From NCBI GenBank assembly GCA_020746105.1, contig CM036618.1, forward strand, positions 95,970,122-96,034,121: DNA of 64,000 nucleotides, in the 5' to 3' direction. Each line of letters begins with the position of its first letter. The stretch's first letter is position 1. Below the pieces are notes generated by a model. That model saw only the letters and a list, made by a program, of their open reading frames with translations. It searched no databases and was not told where the DNA came from. Positions 14,896-27,828 of this stretch are shown piece by piece. Source of the DNA: Trogon surrucura. Lineage: Eukaryota > Chordata > Aves > Trogoniformes > Trogonidae. A program made the position numbers and the translations under genes.

Positions 14896-16045
14896 TCATA
14901 GAATCAAAGAATTATTCAGGTTGGAAAAGAGTCCTGGGATCACTGAGTCCAACCACTAACCCTACTCTACGAAGCTCACCCCCCAAGACTACATCTAAAC
15001 AACCTTTAAATACATCCAGGGATGGTGACTCAACCACCTTCCTGGGCAGCCTATTCCAATGTTTGCCTACTCTTTCTGCAAAAATTTTTTCCCTAATGTC
15101 CAGTCTAAACCTACCCCACTGCAGTTTGAATTGCAGTTTGAAGCCATTCCCTCTTCTTCTATCACTAACTACCTGTGAGAAGAGACCAGCACCAATCTCT
15201 CCACAATGTCATTTCAGGTAGTTGTAAAGAGTGATGAGGTCTCCCCTTAGCCTCCTCTTCTTCAAACTAAACAGCCCCAGCTCCTTCAATCACTCTTCAT
15301 AAGATTTCTTCTCCAGGCCCTTCACCAAATTTGTTGCCCTCCTCTGCGCTCGCTCAAGCACCTCAATATCTCTCTTGTATTGAGGTGCCCAAAACTGGAC
15401 ACAATACTCAAGGTGTGGACTCACCAGCGCCAAGTACAGAGGGACAAACACCTCCCTATCCTGCTGGTGACGCTATTTCTAATCCAAGCCAGGATGCCAT
15501 TGGCCTTCCTGGCCACCTGGGCACACTGCTGGCTCATATTCAGCCCCTTGTCGATGAGAACGCCCAGGTCCCTTTCTGTCAGACAGTTTTCCAGTCACAC
15601 TTCCCCAAGCCTGTAGTGTTGCATGGGGTTGTTGTGGCCCAAGTGCAGGTCCCGGCACTTCACCCTGTTGAAGCTCATATCATTAACATTGGCCCATTGA
15701 TCCAATCTATCCAAGTCTTTCTGTAGGGCCTCCCTACACTTGTGCAGATCAATGCTCCCACCTAACTTGGTGTCATCTGCGAACTTATTGATGATACCCT
15801 CTATGTCCTTATGAAGATCACCAATAAAGATGTTAAACAGAAATGGTCCCAACACTGAGCCATGAAGAACACCACCCACAACTGGCTGCCAGTTGGATTT
15901 AACTCCATTGACCACAGTTCTTTGGGTCTGTCTGTCCAGCTGGTGCTTTACCCAGCAGATCATATGCTCATCCAAGATATGAGCAGCTAGCTTTTCTGTG
16001 AGAATTCTGTGGGGAACAGTGTCAAAATCTTTCAAAAGTCTATAG
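14896..16045 (-). repeat. CR1 LINE, 3' half with reverse transcriptase remnant
   Basis: Read on the minus strand, this is a long CR1 copy: an open remnant of the reverse transcriptase with the FADDTKLGG catalytic box (at about 15780), then the C-terminal pol region and a 3' end at 14896 with the typical GATTCTATGA tail. The pol frame is broken downstream of the RT, so the copy is dead. A further piece of the same element lies at 16692-16832. Confidence 0.92.
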
Positions 16046-16188
16046 GGAATCTCCTTCTTTGGAGACATTCAAAACCCGCCTGGACCCGTTCCTGTGCGAT
16101 CTACTGTAGGTGGTCCTGCTCTGGCAGGGGGGTTGGACTAGATGATCTTTGAGGTCCCTTCCAACCTCTAACATTCTGTGTGATTCTG
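16046..16188 (+). repeat. 5'-truncated CR1 3' end, inserted head-on into another CR1
   Basis: Plus-strand CR1 tail starting GGAATCTCCTTCTTTGG and running through GGGGGGTTGGACTAGATGAT to CATTCTGTGTGATTCTG. It abuts the minus-strand CR1 at 16045, and its sequence is close to the CR1 at 27619, suggesting the same subfamily. Confidence 0.92.
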
Positions 16189-16691
16189 GGTGAGCTGGAT
16201 ACAGGGAGCTGGATTCGGGAACTCAGGATCCGGATCAAAAGCAGGAGGTCAGATGGAGTGCTCTCTGGACACCGGTCATTGCAGAAAAGGGCAAAACGAA
16301 GAAAAAGGGACGAAACTCTCGTGATCACTCAATTTATACTAGATATGACATATATGGGATGGAATATTCTCATCGGTCACCTGTCCTGTCTATTACCCCC
16401 CGGAGGTGCAATCTTTTACTTCCTTGTGACCCCTCTTACTACCCAGCACCCCCAGCGTGGCACACAAGAGCCATCAGTGGCCTTGGTCACTATGGGAATA
16501 AGTATAAGCAAGAGCCTTTCTGCATCCCAGTCCCAGGCAGTGACTGTAAAAATCAGGTGTTCTCACTGCCAGTAGCACACACTGTCTGCAAAAACATGCT
16601 GCGAACTTCAGAACGTGCAGCCTTTTAGAAGACATTAAACTGAAAAGTAAAAAATCACTAAACAGGACTGGTTTTTTAGCTAAACCCAGGA
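16189..16691. repeat. unclassified insert, possibly an LTR-element fragment
   Basis: This segment separates two parts of one minus-strand CR1. It has a purine-rich stretch (AAGAAAAAGGGA at about 16299) and then a TATA-like region. I think it resembles an avian endogenous retrovirus LTR end, but I cannot confirm the family and see no clean TG...CA borders or target duplication. Confidence 0.35.
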
Positions 16692-16832
16692 CTACCTGCC
16701 TTTCATAAACCGATGTTGACTGGGCCTCATCCCCTCGTTGTCCTCTATATGGCATGTAATGGCACTTGAGATGAACTGCTCCATGACCTTCCCTGGTACC
16801 AAGGTCAGATTGACTGGTCAGACTGATTTCCT
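16692..16832 (-). repeat. CR1 LINE, upstream part of the interrupted copy
   Basis: On the minus strand it encodes a CR1 pol segment (VPGKVMEQFISSAIT, then RPSQHRFMKGR) that belongs just before the part present at 14896-16045. About 30 codons between the two parts are missing at the break. Confidence 0.8.
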
Positions 16833-19800
16833 CTTTTGTTATCTTTGTTTTCTTGTTTCAAAGGCAAAAAGATGGAGACAAAAGTCACCTAAGTCAACCC
16901 ACTTCTGCTCACAGTCAGGGAGAAATCCTCCACATGCTCCAAGCTTGGAAACCAAACCTTTTCACTTTCATCACATTTTTCATAGGAAAGAGTTTGAATT
17001 CATTTCCCATCTATTTTTTAACCATGTAGTTGCAAATGCAGTGAGATTAGGTGGAGACATAGGACTTAAAATTCTCTTTGAACAAAAATCCAAACGTGTC
17101 CAAGAGAACCCCAAGACTGACAGATTACCTCTGTTGCACTCGACACCCATTCCACACACCACCAGGACCCTGAAAGTCCCCGCTCTGCCATACCCTGTGA
17201 TGGGACCTGTGAGTCCCATACCTGAGCCAGGCATCCTCCAAAGGGACTGCTGGGGAAGGGAAGAAAATCAAAAATCTGGGGAAGAGGAGCATCAGCACGG
17301 ATCAAGGCCGGGAAGGCAGGACTTCCAGGCAGGTATTGCTGGAAATTGTTCTGAAAGTCCAGTTTACGCTTTGAGCAAATATTTAGGTTGGTGCCTAACC
17401 ACAGCTGCCTTTCTTGAGTGTTCCCTGCTTAATTCCTTCATTCATATTCCTCTGTACTGTTCTGTGTTTGTGGTTAAAGAGCCTCCGCAGACTCCCCTGC
17501 ACATACCACTGAAATGGGGTTACTTCATGCTCTGGCAGATAGATGGGATTGTATTGCGTATATTTACATTTTTTAAAAAGATATCGTTAATGCATTTCAG
17601 CAATGATAATAAAAAAACAAAGTGTTTCTAGCCATTACAGTAATGGCTTTGAGCTAATTGCTTGCATTTGCACTCAGATACGGTTCTCCCCTCTCTGTCT
17701 CATTTCCATTTTTATGGAAATCAGCTTGCTTGCTAGTCTTTTAACTCTCGGCTCTTGAGGACCAGCTGTCACCCGACTTCCTCACTCAGGTAGGAACTTA
17801 CTCTGCTGATTGCAGTAAGACCACTCACAGAGGAAGATGCTACTTAGCACGGGACATTGTCAAAACCCAGCTTACAGTCCATAAGCTGTTCTGAGAGATG
17901 CTGTGTGCTTTCAGAGCCTAAGGAAGTACACCCTAAGGGACAAAGGCAGCCAGAGCCATCACCCCTGGGAATTAACTTCCCTCCAGCTCTGCCTATAGCC
18001 CAACAGCATTAGAAAATAGATAGGGGAGCTCTTAGCAACTCTCTCATGTCGTTGGCTGAACACACAGCTGCTACCGAAAGACCTCCACAGTGTGGTGGTC
18101 CCTGTCCCCTCAGCCTCCTGGCTGATCAATGGCACAAGGTGCCTGGTGGCCAATTGATTTCCATGTTAACAGATAATCGCCCTCCACAGGGGTCTAGGCT
18201 ACACTTGGCACAAGTCAAAAAGTGGGACCGATGTTGCTCTAAACTCCTTTGAACTTCCCATTTGACAAGTTATTGGAGCCACAAGGAAAGATAGAGGAAT
18301 ATGAAGTTGGAAACTTGCTTCAGGCAACCTACAGATAATACAACCTGTTCCACAATGGAAAAGCTGAGGCTGCAGTTCAACAGGATCCACAGCAGCTGGC
18401 AATCCTGGTTCTGCAACTACAGGGTGATTTTCTCCCTCATGAGCTCCAAGGCAAGAAAATAGTTGCTACAACATGATTTTGGAGTCACCTTCATGCATTT
18501 ACTGATGAGTACAGTAACTGATCCTGGTCAAGGGTTGTTGCACATTTCACAGGAGATCACAAATCATATGAGAAAGCACCTGCTGCCTAAATGCTGCAAA
18601 GCTGCCTCTGCTTGGAGCACACCCAAACTAGCTCAGAAAACTAAGAACAAGAACAACAGTCCCTGAACACACAGGAGGAGAATTCCAGCTCTGAAGCATG
18701 CATTTGACACTGACCTGCAAAGAAGGGGAAGATATTCCACTGCCTTATGACATTTGCATACTCTTTTTCCACAGACAATCCAGCCACATAGAAAGAAAAA
18801 GGAAGAGCCACCTGAAAAAGCGATGTAGGTTGTGCTGGTGCCTTTTATTCTCTGAGGTGATTGAGAAAATCATTAACACCTGCTGAGCACCTGTGTTGTA
18901 TTTCTGCTCAGCCGTTGTGATGGGGCATTGGGAGCTGTTGTGTTACTGTCAGACTCAAGTTTAGGCTTGAGTTCCTGGAGCTAAATGACTATACTCAAGT
19001 GCAACTCTAGAATGATTTTGGTCATGTTGGGTGAATTTTCCCTGGTGCTTCTGCCAGAAGAGCAAGCTTTGTTCTGGTCATCTTCCACTTCTGTTCAGCA
19101 GCTCAGCTGTTTGGAGTACCACAGACACACTCCCTACATTCCACTTTGCACACATCCATGTACTCAACATAGTCCCCATCTCTTTGCATGTTTTTTTTTT
19201 ATCTTTTCTTTCCTCCTTTTTATTTATTTAAGATTTAGAAAAAGCCTTCCAGTCTCTCCTCGGGCAAAGCATTTACAGGTGTCCCCAGGAATTTTGTCTG
19301 AAGGTTTCTGTGTCTGCTTCAATACCGTGCATAAATTATGTGACTGTACCCCTGAAAAATGGATTAAGTTACTTTATTACTGTGTCCTACTGCATAGATG
19401 TGTCCCTTTTTTTCTCACTTGTGAACCATCTAAGGGAAAAATTAAATGAGTATCTTATAGATCTACATTCCCGACACAGAGTTTGTTGCTCTATGTCCCT
19501 AAATCTATCTGTCAGCTTCTATCACACATCAGGGCCCTTGCTGGAACAATGGCTCTGCCATTCTTAAATTAGCTTTCCTTGCTGGTGTTTAAATGAAAAG
19601 AGACATCTAATTTGTGAGTGAAATCGTTTGTCATTTCTTAGGGGGATCCAGACACACAAAATACAATTAACATCTCTGAAGAATGTTGCACAGAGGTTCA
19701 GCAGCAGCTGACAGGGAAAATAAAATGAAAACAAATAAAATCAGTTGTTCTAATACCATAACTCGAGTGGCAAGTGTAATCTTTTCCTTTTATCTGAGGT

Positions 19801-21164
19801 CAGAATTGCTTTCCTGCAACAGCTTTCATTATGAAAATGCAGCACTTCTCAGCACCAGAATATTAAGACAACACATGCCCACAGGGGCCCAGATCATTTT
19901 AACGAGGAACAAACAATCCAGAATGCAGCTTTTATGTTTTTTTCTGAGCTAACACCTGCTTTGCAGCAAATGAACAATGGTAATGATAAGCACAACAACT
20001 TTCACATATCTGGGCTGAAATGTGCAGCGCTGGCATCTTTTTCTTCCTACAACTTAAAGAAGGGCCCAGTGGCCAGCGTAATTTTTAGAGGTGTCTAAAC
20101 CCTTGGCCACAGTCTGGGGACAAGGTCTGTGTTTCATCAAGCTGCCTTATAGGATGGTTTCCTGAATGCCTCGGGAGACTGTAAAAGCAGCCAGGCTACC
20201 GAAGGTCCCCCAGTCTCTCAGGTAATTTATTGAGGGATTTTTTTGCTTATAGTCACAGAGTGAATTAATGATGCAGGCAGATGAGAAACCAGAAGGTCTG
20301 GTCCCTGCTTTTTGACAGCTCACACAGTTGCATATTTTCCCCCGCTCAGGTTGGGGGTAGGAAGAGATGGACAAAGGAGGAAGCTGCATACCTACCTGTA
20401 GTTTTCTACAGGTAGTTATTTCAGACACCTTTCTTAAGGCCTAAGTTAATGCCATCAGCACCCGGAAGAAAAAAGAAATCCTTGTGAATTTACTAAGCCT
20501 TAAACTCAGCTTTATTTATTCTCTGAATGAGCAGGTTATCAGCTATGGCTGTGAAACCTCAGTGCCAGAGCTCCTCAAACTGAAATCTTCCATCCAGACC
20601 AGATTTGATACCTTGGGATTGACCCCTGATGAGGTTTACACTGTGGCATGTTTCTCACCTTCCTGGAAAGACCCTGTTATTTCTGCCACTGCCTCTGTCT
20701 CTCAGCGAGCAGCTGCCATGTGCTGTCCCAGTTCTGGCTGGTGAAGGCAGCACAATGCCTGGCTGGCGCAGCTGACCAGGAGCCAGTGCAATGCCTCCTG
20801 CAGAGAGATGCAGCACACTTCAGGGACAGATCAGCCACCTGGATGGAAGGACTGATCCAGGCTATGAGTTGAGCCATGCTGTTCTGTGCAATGACTTAAG
20901 AACAGTGAAATGTAACCTAGTCATTGAGATCCAAGTGATACGACAGCTAGTGAAAATATTACTAATAATAAATATTCTTAACTCAGACAGTGATTTCCCA
21001 GATTGAAACATCCCAGTACTTACTGGAAAAAAAAAAAACATAAAGTATTAGCTCTGAAAATCATATGGCCTGCCTTCAGTTATTTGCCATCATTTTTTTC
21101 CCAAAATTGTTCTGCATGTTTTGTCCTCAGTTTGGTTCTATCCTTTTTTTTTCACTACAGATTG

Positions 21165-21659
21165 GACAATGGAAGAGAGATTAAGGTTATTAAATTTCCT
21201 AGTACTAAGCTGCAAGGGACTGCATGTACAAGGGAGGACAGGGTCAGGATTCAGAGCGACCTCAACAGGCTGTAGAAATGGTCTGGGGAAGGAACAGGTT
21301 AGAGAAGCGTTATGTGCAAGATTAGACACTGCTGAATAATCAGCAGCATAAAAACAGGATGGAAAGGTATGGGTCAGAAAGGAGTATTACAGAAAATTGG
21401 CAGCAGACCCTATGGTGCCTTAACCTGCAGCAAGAAGCATACAGGCTGCTCATCAGAAAATACTTTTAAAAAGAGAGGGAAGCATCTTGGTCACACAGAT
21501 TGCCTGGGAGTCTCCCATCTGTGGCGTGTCCCATCACTCAAGAGCTTCAAGGAGAGATCTGGACGAATGTCAGACAGGAATACATGTATCAATGATCGTA
21601 AATGAGACAAGGCAGTGGACTACAGAACCTCCTACACCTCTTCCAGGTCTATATTTCTA
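21165..21659 (+). repeat. ancient CR1 LINE fragment with 3' end
   Basis: It contains GAGGACAGGGTCAGGATTCA and ...AGCGACCTCAACAGGCTG, typical of a reptile-wide old CR1. A decayed 3' section follows (GAGCTTCAAGGAGAGATCTGGAC) and ends near CTTCCAGGTCTATATTTCT. Internal deletions are evident. Confidence 0.65.
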
Positions 21660-24600
21660 GGGAGCTATAAGCTAAAGCAGTTGCAGAACAGCTCTGTTGC
21701 TGCACAGGGGATTCCAGCCAGGGCACAGGAGAAGGAAAAGGATCCTTACTGAAGAACAAACCCAGTGAATTTGCCAGTAACATCTGCAGAGAATAAAACT
21801 AACTTGACCTAGGGATTATTTTTCTTCTAGTTTAGGACTCAATCACATATTCTGTTGTGGCCAGTAAGATGACTGTCATCGCTTAAGTAGTGACTGGTAC
21901 CCGATTTGAACTGAGCAACTGAGCAGACTCTGTAATCTAGCTGTCCCTCTGCATGTCAGGTCCCTAGAACTTACAGGTCTCTTACAGACCACCTACCTTC
22001 AGCTCAGGTTATAAAGGGGGTCACGCTTTTAAGCTCTGGAAGTTCCCCAGTTCAGTTTCTTGTGTTAGCCAGCACAGCAGCCATCCCAGTCACACTGCTG
22101 CTGCATTATTTTTGCTCTGTGGATGAAAAGAGGATTAAAGTCTTCAGAGCTGCCAATCTGGATTCTTTTGGTAGCAGTCCGCTCATTTATGCAAACAAAA
22201 CCCACAAAGCTGGAAGGAGACTGATGCATAAGATTTAGAGCAGAGCATAGGATAGTGATGCTGCATTTTGCCAGATAGCAAAGCTGTGTGCATCAGCTGG
22301 GAAATCAGGCAGAGACCTTAAAGAAGATGGAGTAGAGCAGAAAGGGTGCCTCAATTCACACACACACATTGAAAGGAAAAGGACAGGAAGACCCTCGGGG
22401 CCTAGAACTGACAAGATAAAGAGAGAATGTAAATAGCTTCAACTAAGAATAGGCTTAAAAACACGGGAAACTATTTCTGTACCTTCTGACTACTTCTGTT
22501 TCCCATAGGGACTCCACTGTAGTTGACGGGACAACATTGGAACTGACAGAGGACAAAGAGCACGGTTTTTCTGTTGGCAGGACTCTGGTTTTCCCCCTCT
22601 GACTTTCCTTGGAACAGAACCGTGACACTTCCATTCTCCACAGTCTGCTCCATTTCTCCTTTCTCAGAAGATTTCAATATTTTCTGGTAATATAAAACAA
22701 AAAATGGAAATCAGTTCAAAGGCATAAACTACAGATGTCAGCTCTGCATCTCTCCTTTCTCCTCCTGTCCTTAAAGGTGAGAAGCTCATCACTCCTTTTG
22801 GAAAAGGATAGAAAAATTTCTTTGCAAGGCAAAGGATGTATTTTTACTTAGTCTTTAAAGAACTGTTGCTCAAAAATTAAAATCTGTTTCATGATTACAC
22901 ACTGAGTATCTACATGTAAACCAGAGACTTCCTGGAACAATTACGGATTTCTCAGAAGTGTCTTGAAAAAGAAATTTTTTGTAAAAAGACCTACTCTTGT
23001 GTGAGCTTTGTTCAGTCTGTCAAAATATTACTAGCTTTGTCTTACCCATCATAAGATATGATACATCAGAAAGCATGACATAGCTTAAATGAAGAGTGAT
23101 ATTTTGTAAAAGTGACTGACTCCATGCCACAATCTATCTGTATTCCCACTCCACTCACGTCCCAGTTTTGTCTCTTGCCTAGAAGCGGCTGGTGCTTTCC
23201 CAGAGCACCAGACTGCACATGCAGGTATCCACCGGAAGAAAAATGTGATTGAAAGCAAACAATTACTTGTGGCTAATATGCTTTAACTTATGTGTGGACA
23301 AACTCAGTCCTGACAGAAAACAGTGAGAAGAACATCCCTGGCTTTTGAAAGCCTCTCCATAGGGAGACCAGGGAGCATAATGCAAAAGCAGGAGTTGTTA
23401 TGTATTCACAGGTTGTCCCAGTGCTGTTCTGCGGGGAGATGGGCCTTCAGCTTCCATTCAACCTTTTCATGCTCCTTTGAGGGTACAGCAAGGGAGCCAA
23501 TTAGCACTAACGATGGCAGAGGTGATTTAGTGATATAGGCACTTGTGTATAAGAAAATGATGAGCGCTGTCAGATCAGTGGAATAAAAAAAAAATCATTC
23601 CTGGAGCAGTCCAGTCGTGCCAGTTAGCTAGAGGCATCAGGTGTCCAGAGAGATGAACTGCAGATCCTGACCTAAATTTAGCCCAATGAGGTTTGTGGTT
23701 TAGTGTGTCTCTTGGTTTGTGGTTTGTTTTCTTTTTTGGTTTTGCTCATTACTCTCTGTATTGCTCTTATCCAGCAAAGCATTGAGGTATACCCATAATT
23801 CAAAGCACATCCACATCTTGTTTTTCAAATACTTAAAATTACAAATGTGTTTATCTGAATTGCTAGATGAAAGATTAGGAGTGTTACATGGTTATCTCTA
23901 GCACCCAAAACTCTTCTGGTCACACATCGTACAAAGACAAGATGTTGACCATAAGTACCACGGGAACCACTCACAATCCTTTCAGAACTCTAAATGATAC
24001 GATGGCAACTGCAGAGCCACATATATGACTGTTCTGTACATCCCTGCATAGACAAACGCGTATACAAACACTAACTACATCAGTATTTCCTAAATATATA
24101 CCTACATAGGTTTGCCCTCTCCATCTCTTCACGTAGAATCACTAAAGTCTCATGGATGCAGCAGGATTCAGGGCAGGGGGAGAGGGAGGAATAGAGACTT
24201 GCAATTTTTAACTTTCGGAGTTCCTAGAAGAATTTGTCTCATCTTTCTCTCTTCTCTGCCTTTCCTTTCACTTTTAGATAGCTCACCCCTGTATGAATTT
24301 TCAGTAGATGCTCCAAGAGTTCACGCTTTCCCTCCTGGAGAGGCTGCTCACAGATTTTCTGCACAGACTGTCACTGTCTCTCCCATCTGCCTTTCCAAAA
24401 AGAAACCTCAGTTCTTTCACAGTCCCACACTGGTACTCCCGGGTACACATCTACTTGCAACATGACTCTGCAAAATTACCTCTGTGCCTCATTAAAGCAT
24501 CCCAGAAACTCCCATGAACAGCACTGGAGTCTGCCTCTCTAGGTTCTGAAACTGCTTAAGACTCTGGAAGATGCCAGACTCATGAAGAATTTATGAAACA

Positions 24601-25828
24601 GGATAAACAGAGCCTGTGCCTAAGGGTCTGTGCCAGGCCGACAAGCAATCTACTTCCTGGCTCGCAACTCTAAGATGAGGCATCCTTAATGCCCACTGCC
24701 TTCGGGAGGACTCAGCTGAGACCGAGACACTGGTCAGTACCTTTTCAGTGGGTGAGTCTGTCTAATTAGACACCTTGCAAGACAGGCATCTTACAGGGTA
24801 TCTTATTAAGATGCTTTATAAGAAGTGTCTGCATTCATGATGGAAGTATATTTTGCAGCCAACCCAGGAAGAACACAGCTCGTCAAAAGTGAGCATGCAA
24901 ACAGAATTGCAAGACACAGAGAGAAGAGGAGCAGAGAACTCACTGCTGAGAGCTGTGGACTTCCCCCTGACCTGTTGTTCAAAGCTCATTTTTTCAAAGA
25001 CTGGAAATGAGCACAGGAAGGTCTCTGAGCTTTGGGCTAGAAGATCTGAATACATGAAGGGGTGTGTCTTTTTTTAGATTTAATTTCTCTGGCTTCTTTG
25101 AAGTCGTTGTGAAAGATTTGGGTATACTGAGGTGTAACTGGTTTGCTCACTGTTTCCCACAGAAAAATCCATTCAGTAGATGAACAGTTATATTTTATCC
25201 TACCTGCCTATTTAAAAATGCACTATATTATAGAGCATCTGTAGTTTACAGGGCTGTGACATCTGAGCCATATCAGTCAAATTTAATTCATACACCACAG
25301 TATAAATGCAACTAATTTGCATTCAATCTGACCATTAAGGAAGCTGTGAAGTGGAGGTTTGCCTTTGTTTCTTTACAGAGTACGAGAAAGAGGTTTTAGA
25401 TACTAAAGCTTTTTAGATTAGAATTGTTTCATGTAATTTTCTTCAGGCAATAGGAGTTGCCAGCAATTGCTTTCTTGCTTCTTTTCTTTAACAGAGAAAT
25501 CCAGGACTGCTGTACAACAGAAGAGTGTATATCAACTCCAATAATAGCAAAATTACAGTATTACAAGAGTCAAGAGAATGACAATGGGAGAAGATGGAGA
25601 GTGTTAAACTGCTGTGGTTACATTCATTTAAGTCCATTCACTATTGGGCATTGCAGATGAAAAATAATGGTTTTGCTAAACGTTCAGCATTGCTGTCTTC
25701 AAAGGAGCTGCAGCAGCAGCAGCCACGTCACATTTTCCCAACACACTAAATTTCCTCCAGCAAGATGAGGAACACCAAAACCAACACTGTGACTGCTCCA
25801 TGCTTGGAAAATGTAATAGCAGGAGGAA

Positions 25829-25858
25829 AAAAAAAAAAAAAAAGAAAAAAGAAAAAAG
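25829..25858 (+). repeat. A-rich low-complexity tract
   Basis: A run of about 17 A followed by (A)nG repeats. No adjacent retroposed body was recognised. Confidence 0.8.
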
Positions 25859-26880
25859 AGCCACCATTTCGTATTTGTTCATGTTAGCAATGCCAAATGC
25901 TATCACGTTTCCAGCCTTTCTCAAAATACTCTGAAATTGATACCCAGAAAAGGTAAGCTTCTGTAACTCACAAAACATTTCATAGGGCTACCTATCCTCT
26001 CCTCAAAACATATCCAAGTTCCAACTTCTTTTCCTCCACCAAAAAAAGCAAAAAAGAAAACTTACTAAAACAAGATAGTCTTATTAGACTTCTTTTTTTT
26101 TTCACTTGGGGAAAAAAGTTGCTTCCCAAGGCTGCTTTGCGATTCAAAACAGGCAGCAATGGTGTGCCACAAGAAGCTGGGCAGCAAGAGCACAGAACCA
26201 TCAGCAGGAGCTTGAGAGGAGAACGAGCGATGTGGGTCAAGGAAGGGATGGGGCAAACCCACGTGAAAGGTCAGGGATGGCACAAGGCGAGCAGGGGCAG
26301 TGGGATGCTTGGATGGGACACATAGCTGAGAGTGAGGTACAGCCATAAGGATGGTTTGGGCTCAGAGGCAGCAGCCAAGATTTGAGGGAAAAGCACACGG
26401 AATGAATGCCAGGGCCCTGATAGCTACTAGAAGCAAAGACGACACCTCATGAAACCCAAGCCTTCCATCCGTGTCACTGTCAAGACCCTGCTGCCTATTG
26501 CAGCGACACCCCACTCAGCCCAGGCACAGAAGTGATGCAGCTGTGACTCCCACACCGATTCCCAAGGGGAAGGGTTGGTCCAGGAGCAGGAGCTGCTTCT
26601 GGCCTGCTGAGCCCAGAGAGAAAGACGCATGAGCTCTGCAAAGCACTGAGAGTCTGTGCAAAAGGGGTGACAGTCCCACCCCCACCCCCCTTGTCACAAG
26701 ATCTCCCAGCCCCATCCTCCCCACTGCAGGGGTGCTGGGCACCAAGCCCACCCCAAAGGAGATTTCATCATAACTCATAATGAGGTCGTCTTCTTTCATG
26801 CAAGCGTTTCCATAGCAACAAAGAGGCGATTCTAATCTCCAATATAAAAGACGCAGCGAAAATGACATGGTTTGGAGTTT

Positions 26881-26909
26881 GGGGGGGGGGCTTAGGGGGA
26901 AAGGGGGGG
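26881..26909 (+). repeat. G-rich tract (G10 plus further G runs)
   Basis: G10, then CTTA, G5, AAA and G7: at least three close G runs on the plus strand, with more G-rich sequence nearby. G-quadruplex potential only. Confidence 0.7.
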
Positions 26910-27618
26910 TTGAGTACGGGAGAGGTTGTCATTGCAGCTGCAAGCAGCCCGCCCTGGGATGATGCATGAGCCCCCCGTCAGCGGCGTGAGGCCAGCACCA
27001 CCATGTGGTAGCCACAACCACCCTCCAGTCCTGTGGACCACCGGCACAACGGACCCCCGGCCCCTATCTGGGGAGGGGGCCCAAGAGTCACAGGCAGAGG
27101 AGAGCCCAGGAGCCAGCGGCGGGAAACAGGGTCCCCCCACTGAGGTGGCCTCAGCCCTGGACCCTCCCACTAGCCTACACGTCCAAGGTTGCAGCAGCAC
27201 AGGCCCTTCTGGAAGTAAAACTGGGGTGCAAGTGGGCTCATGCTTTAATCTGGCAGGATGCAATCCAAACAGGTGATTACTTGTCCTCTTCTTCTGCGAA
27301 GTGGAAAGCAACAACCCCAGACTCACCCATGAACTGGCAAATTAATACAGTAGTACCTGCTCCCGAGGCGGCAGTCATGTGGCCAGACTGCTCTCAGCTC
27401 TAGGGGTGATGGGAAACACTACAATTTTTCCATCTCTCCCAGGAAGCAACACAAGTCTGTATCCTAATTCATTATATGCTATTTGCAATTGCTCAGCAGG
27501 GCTATCAAGCATCAAACATCCTCCCTGAGCTCTGTTACGACAGGCAGAGCAGAGGGGAAAACACGTTGTGCTTCATTCAACGCAGCCTAAAGCAGTCCCC
27601 AAGAAAAAAGCAGCCCGT

Positions 27619-27754
27619 AGAATCACAGAATCACAGAATCACAGAATCACAGAATGTTAAAGGTTGGAAGGGACCTCAAAGATCATCTAGTCCAACCCCC
27701 CTGCCAGAGCAGGATCACCTACACTAGAGCGCACAGGAACGCGTCCAGGCGGGT
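27619..27754 (-). repeat. young-looking CR1 3' end
   Basis: It begins with four copies of AGAATCAC, the reverse complement of the CR1 terminal repeat, followed by the well-preserved GGTTGGAAGGGACCTC... core and GTCCAACCCCCCTGCCAG. Truncated at about 27754. Confidence 0.93.
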
Positions 27755-27828
27755 AGAACATGTGGACCGGCACACAAAAGAGCAAAGCACATGGCTGGGA
27801 GCAGGGCTTCTAGGTAGTCTGATAATTA

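Larger units (their letters stand above)
16833..27618. other. intergenic stretch, no gene recognised
   Basis: It holds the ancient CR1 at 21.2-21.7 kb, an unexplained long open frame ending at 17631, a spliceable-looking minus-strand frame at 22.47-22.68 kb and a G+C-rich patch at about 26.9-27.3 kb. Nothing could be assigned to a known gene. Confidence 0.55.

Noticed and set aside
15331..15726. A 131-codon plus-strand frame
   Set aside because: It runs antisense through the CR1 LINE at 14896-16045.
26926..27403. Overlapping 116- and 132-codon frames in a G+C-rich patch
   Set aside because: Several frames are open at once, which points to base composition; no domain, splice sites or similarity supports a gene.
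27619..27660. Short direct repeats that could suggest a CRISPR-like array
   Set aside because: The AGAATCAC units are contiguous, without spacers, and are the known terminal repeat of CR1.
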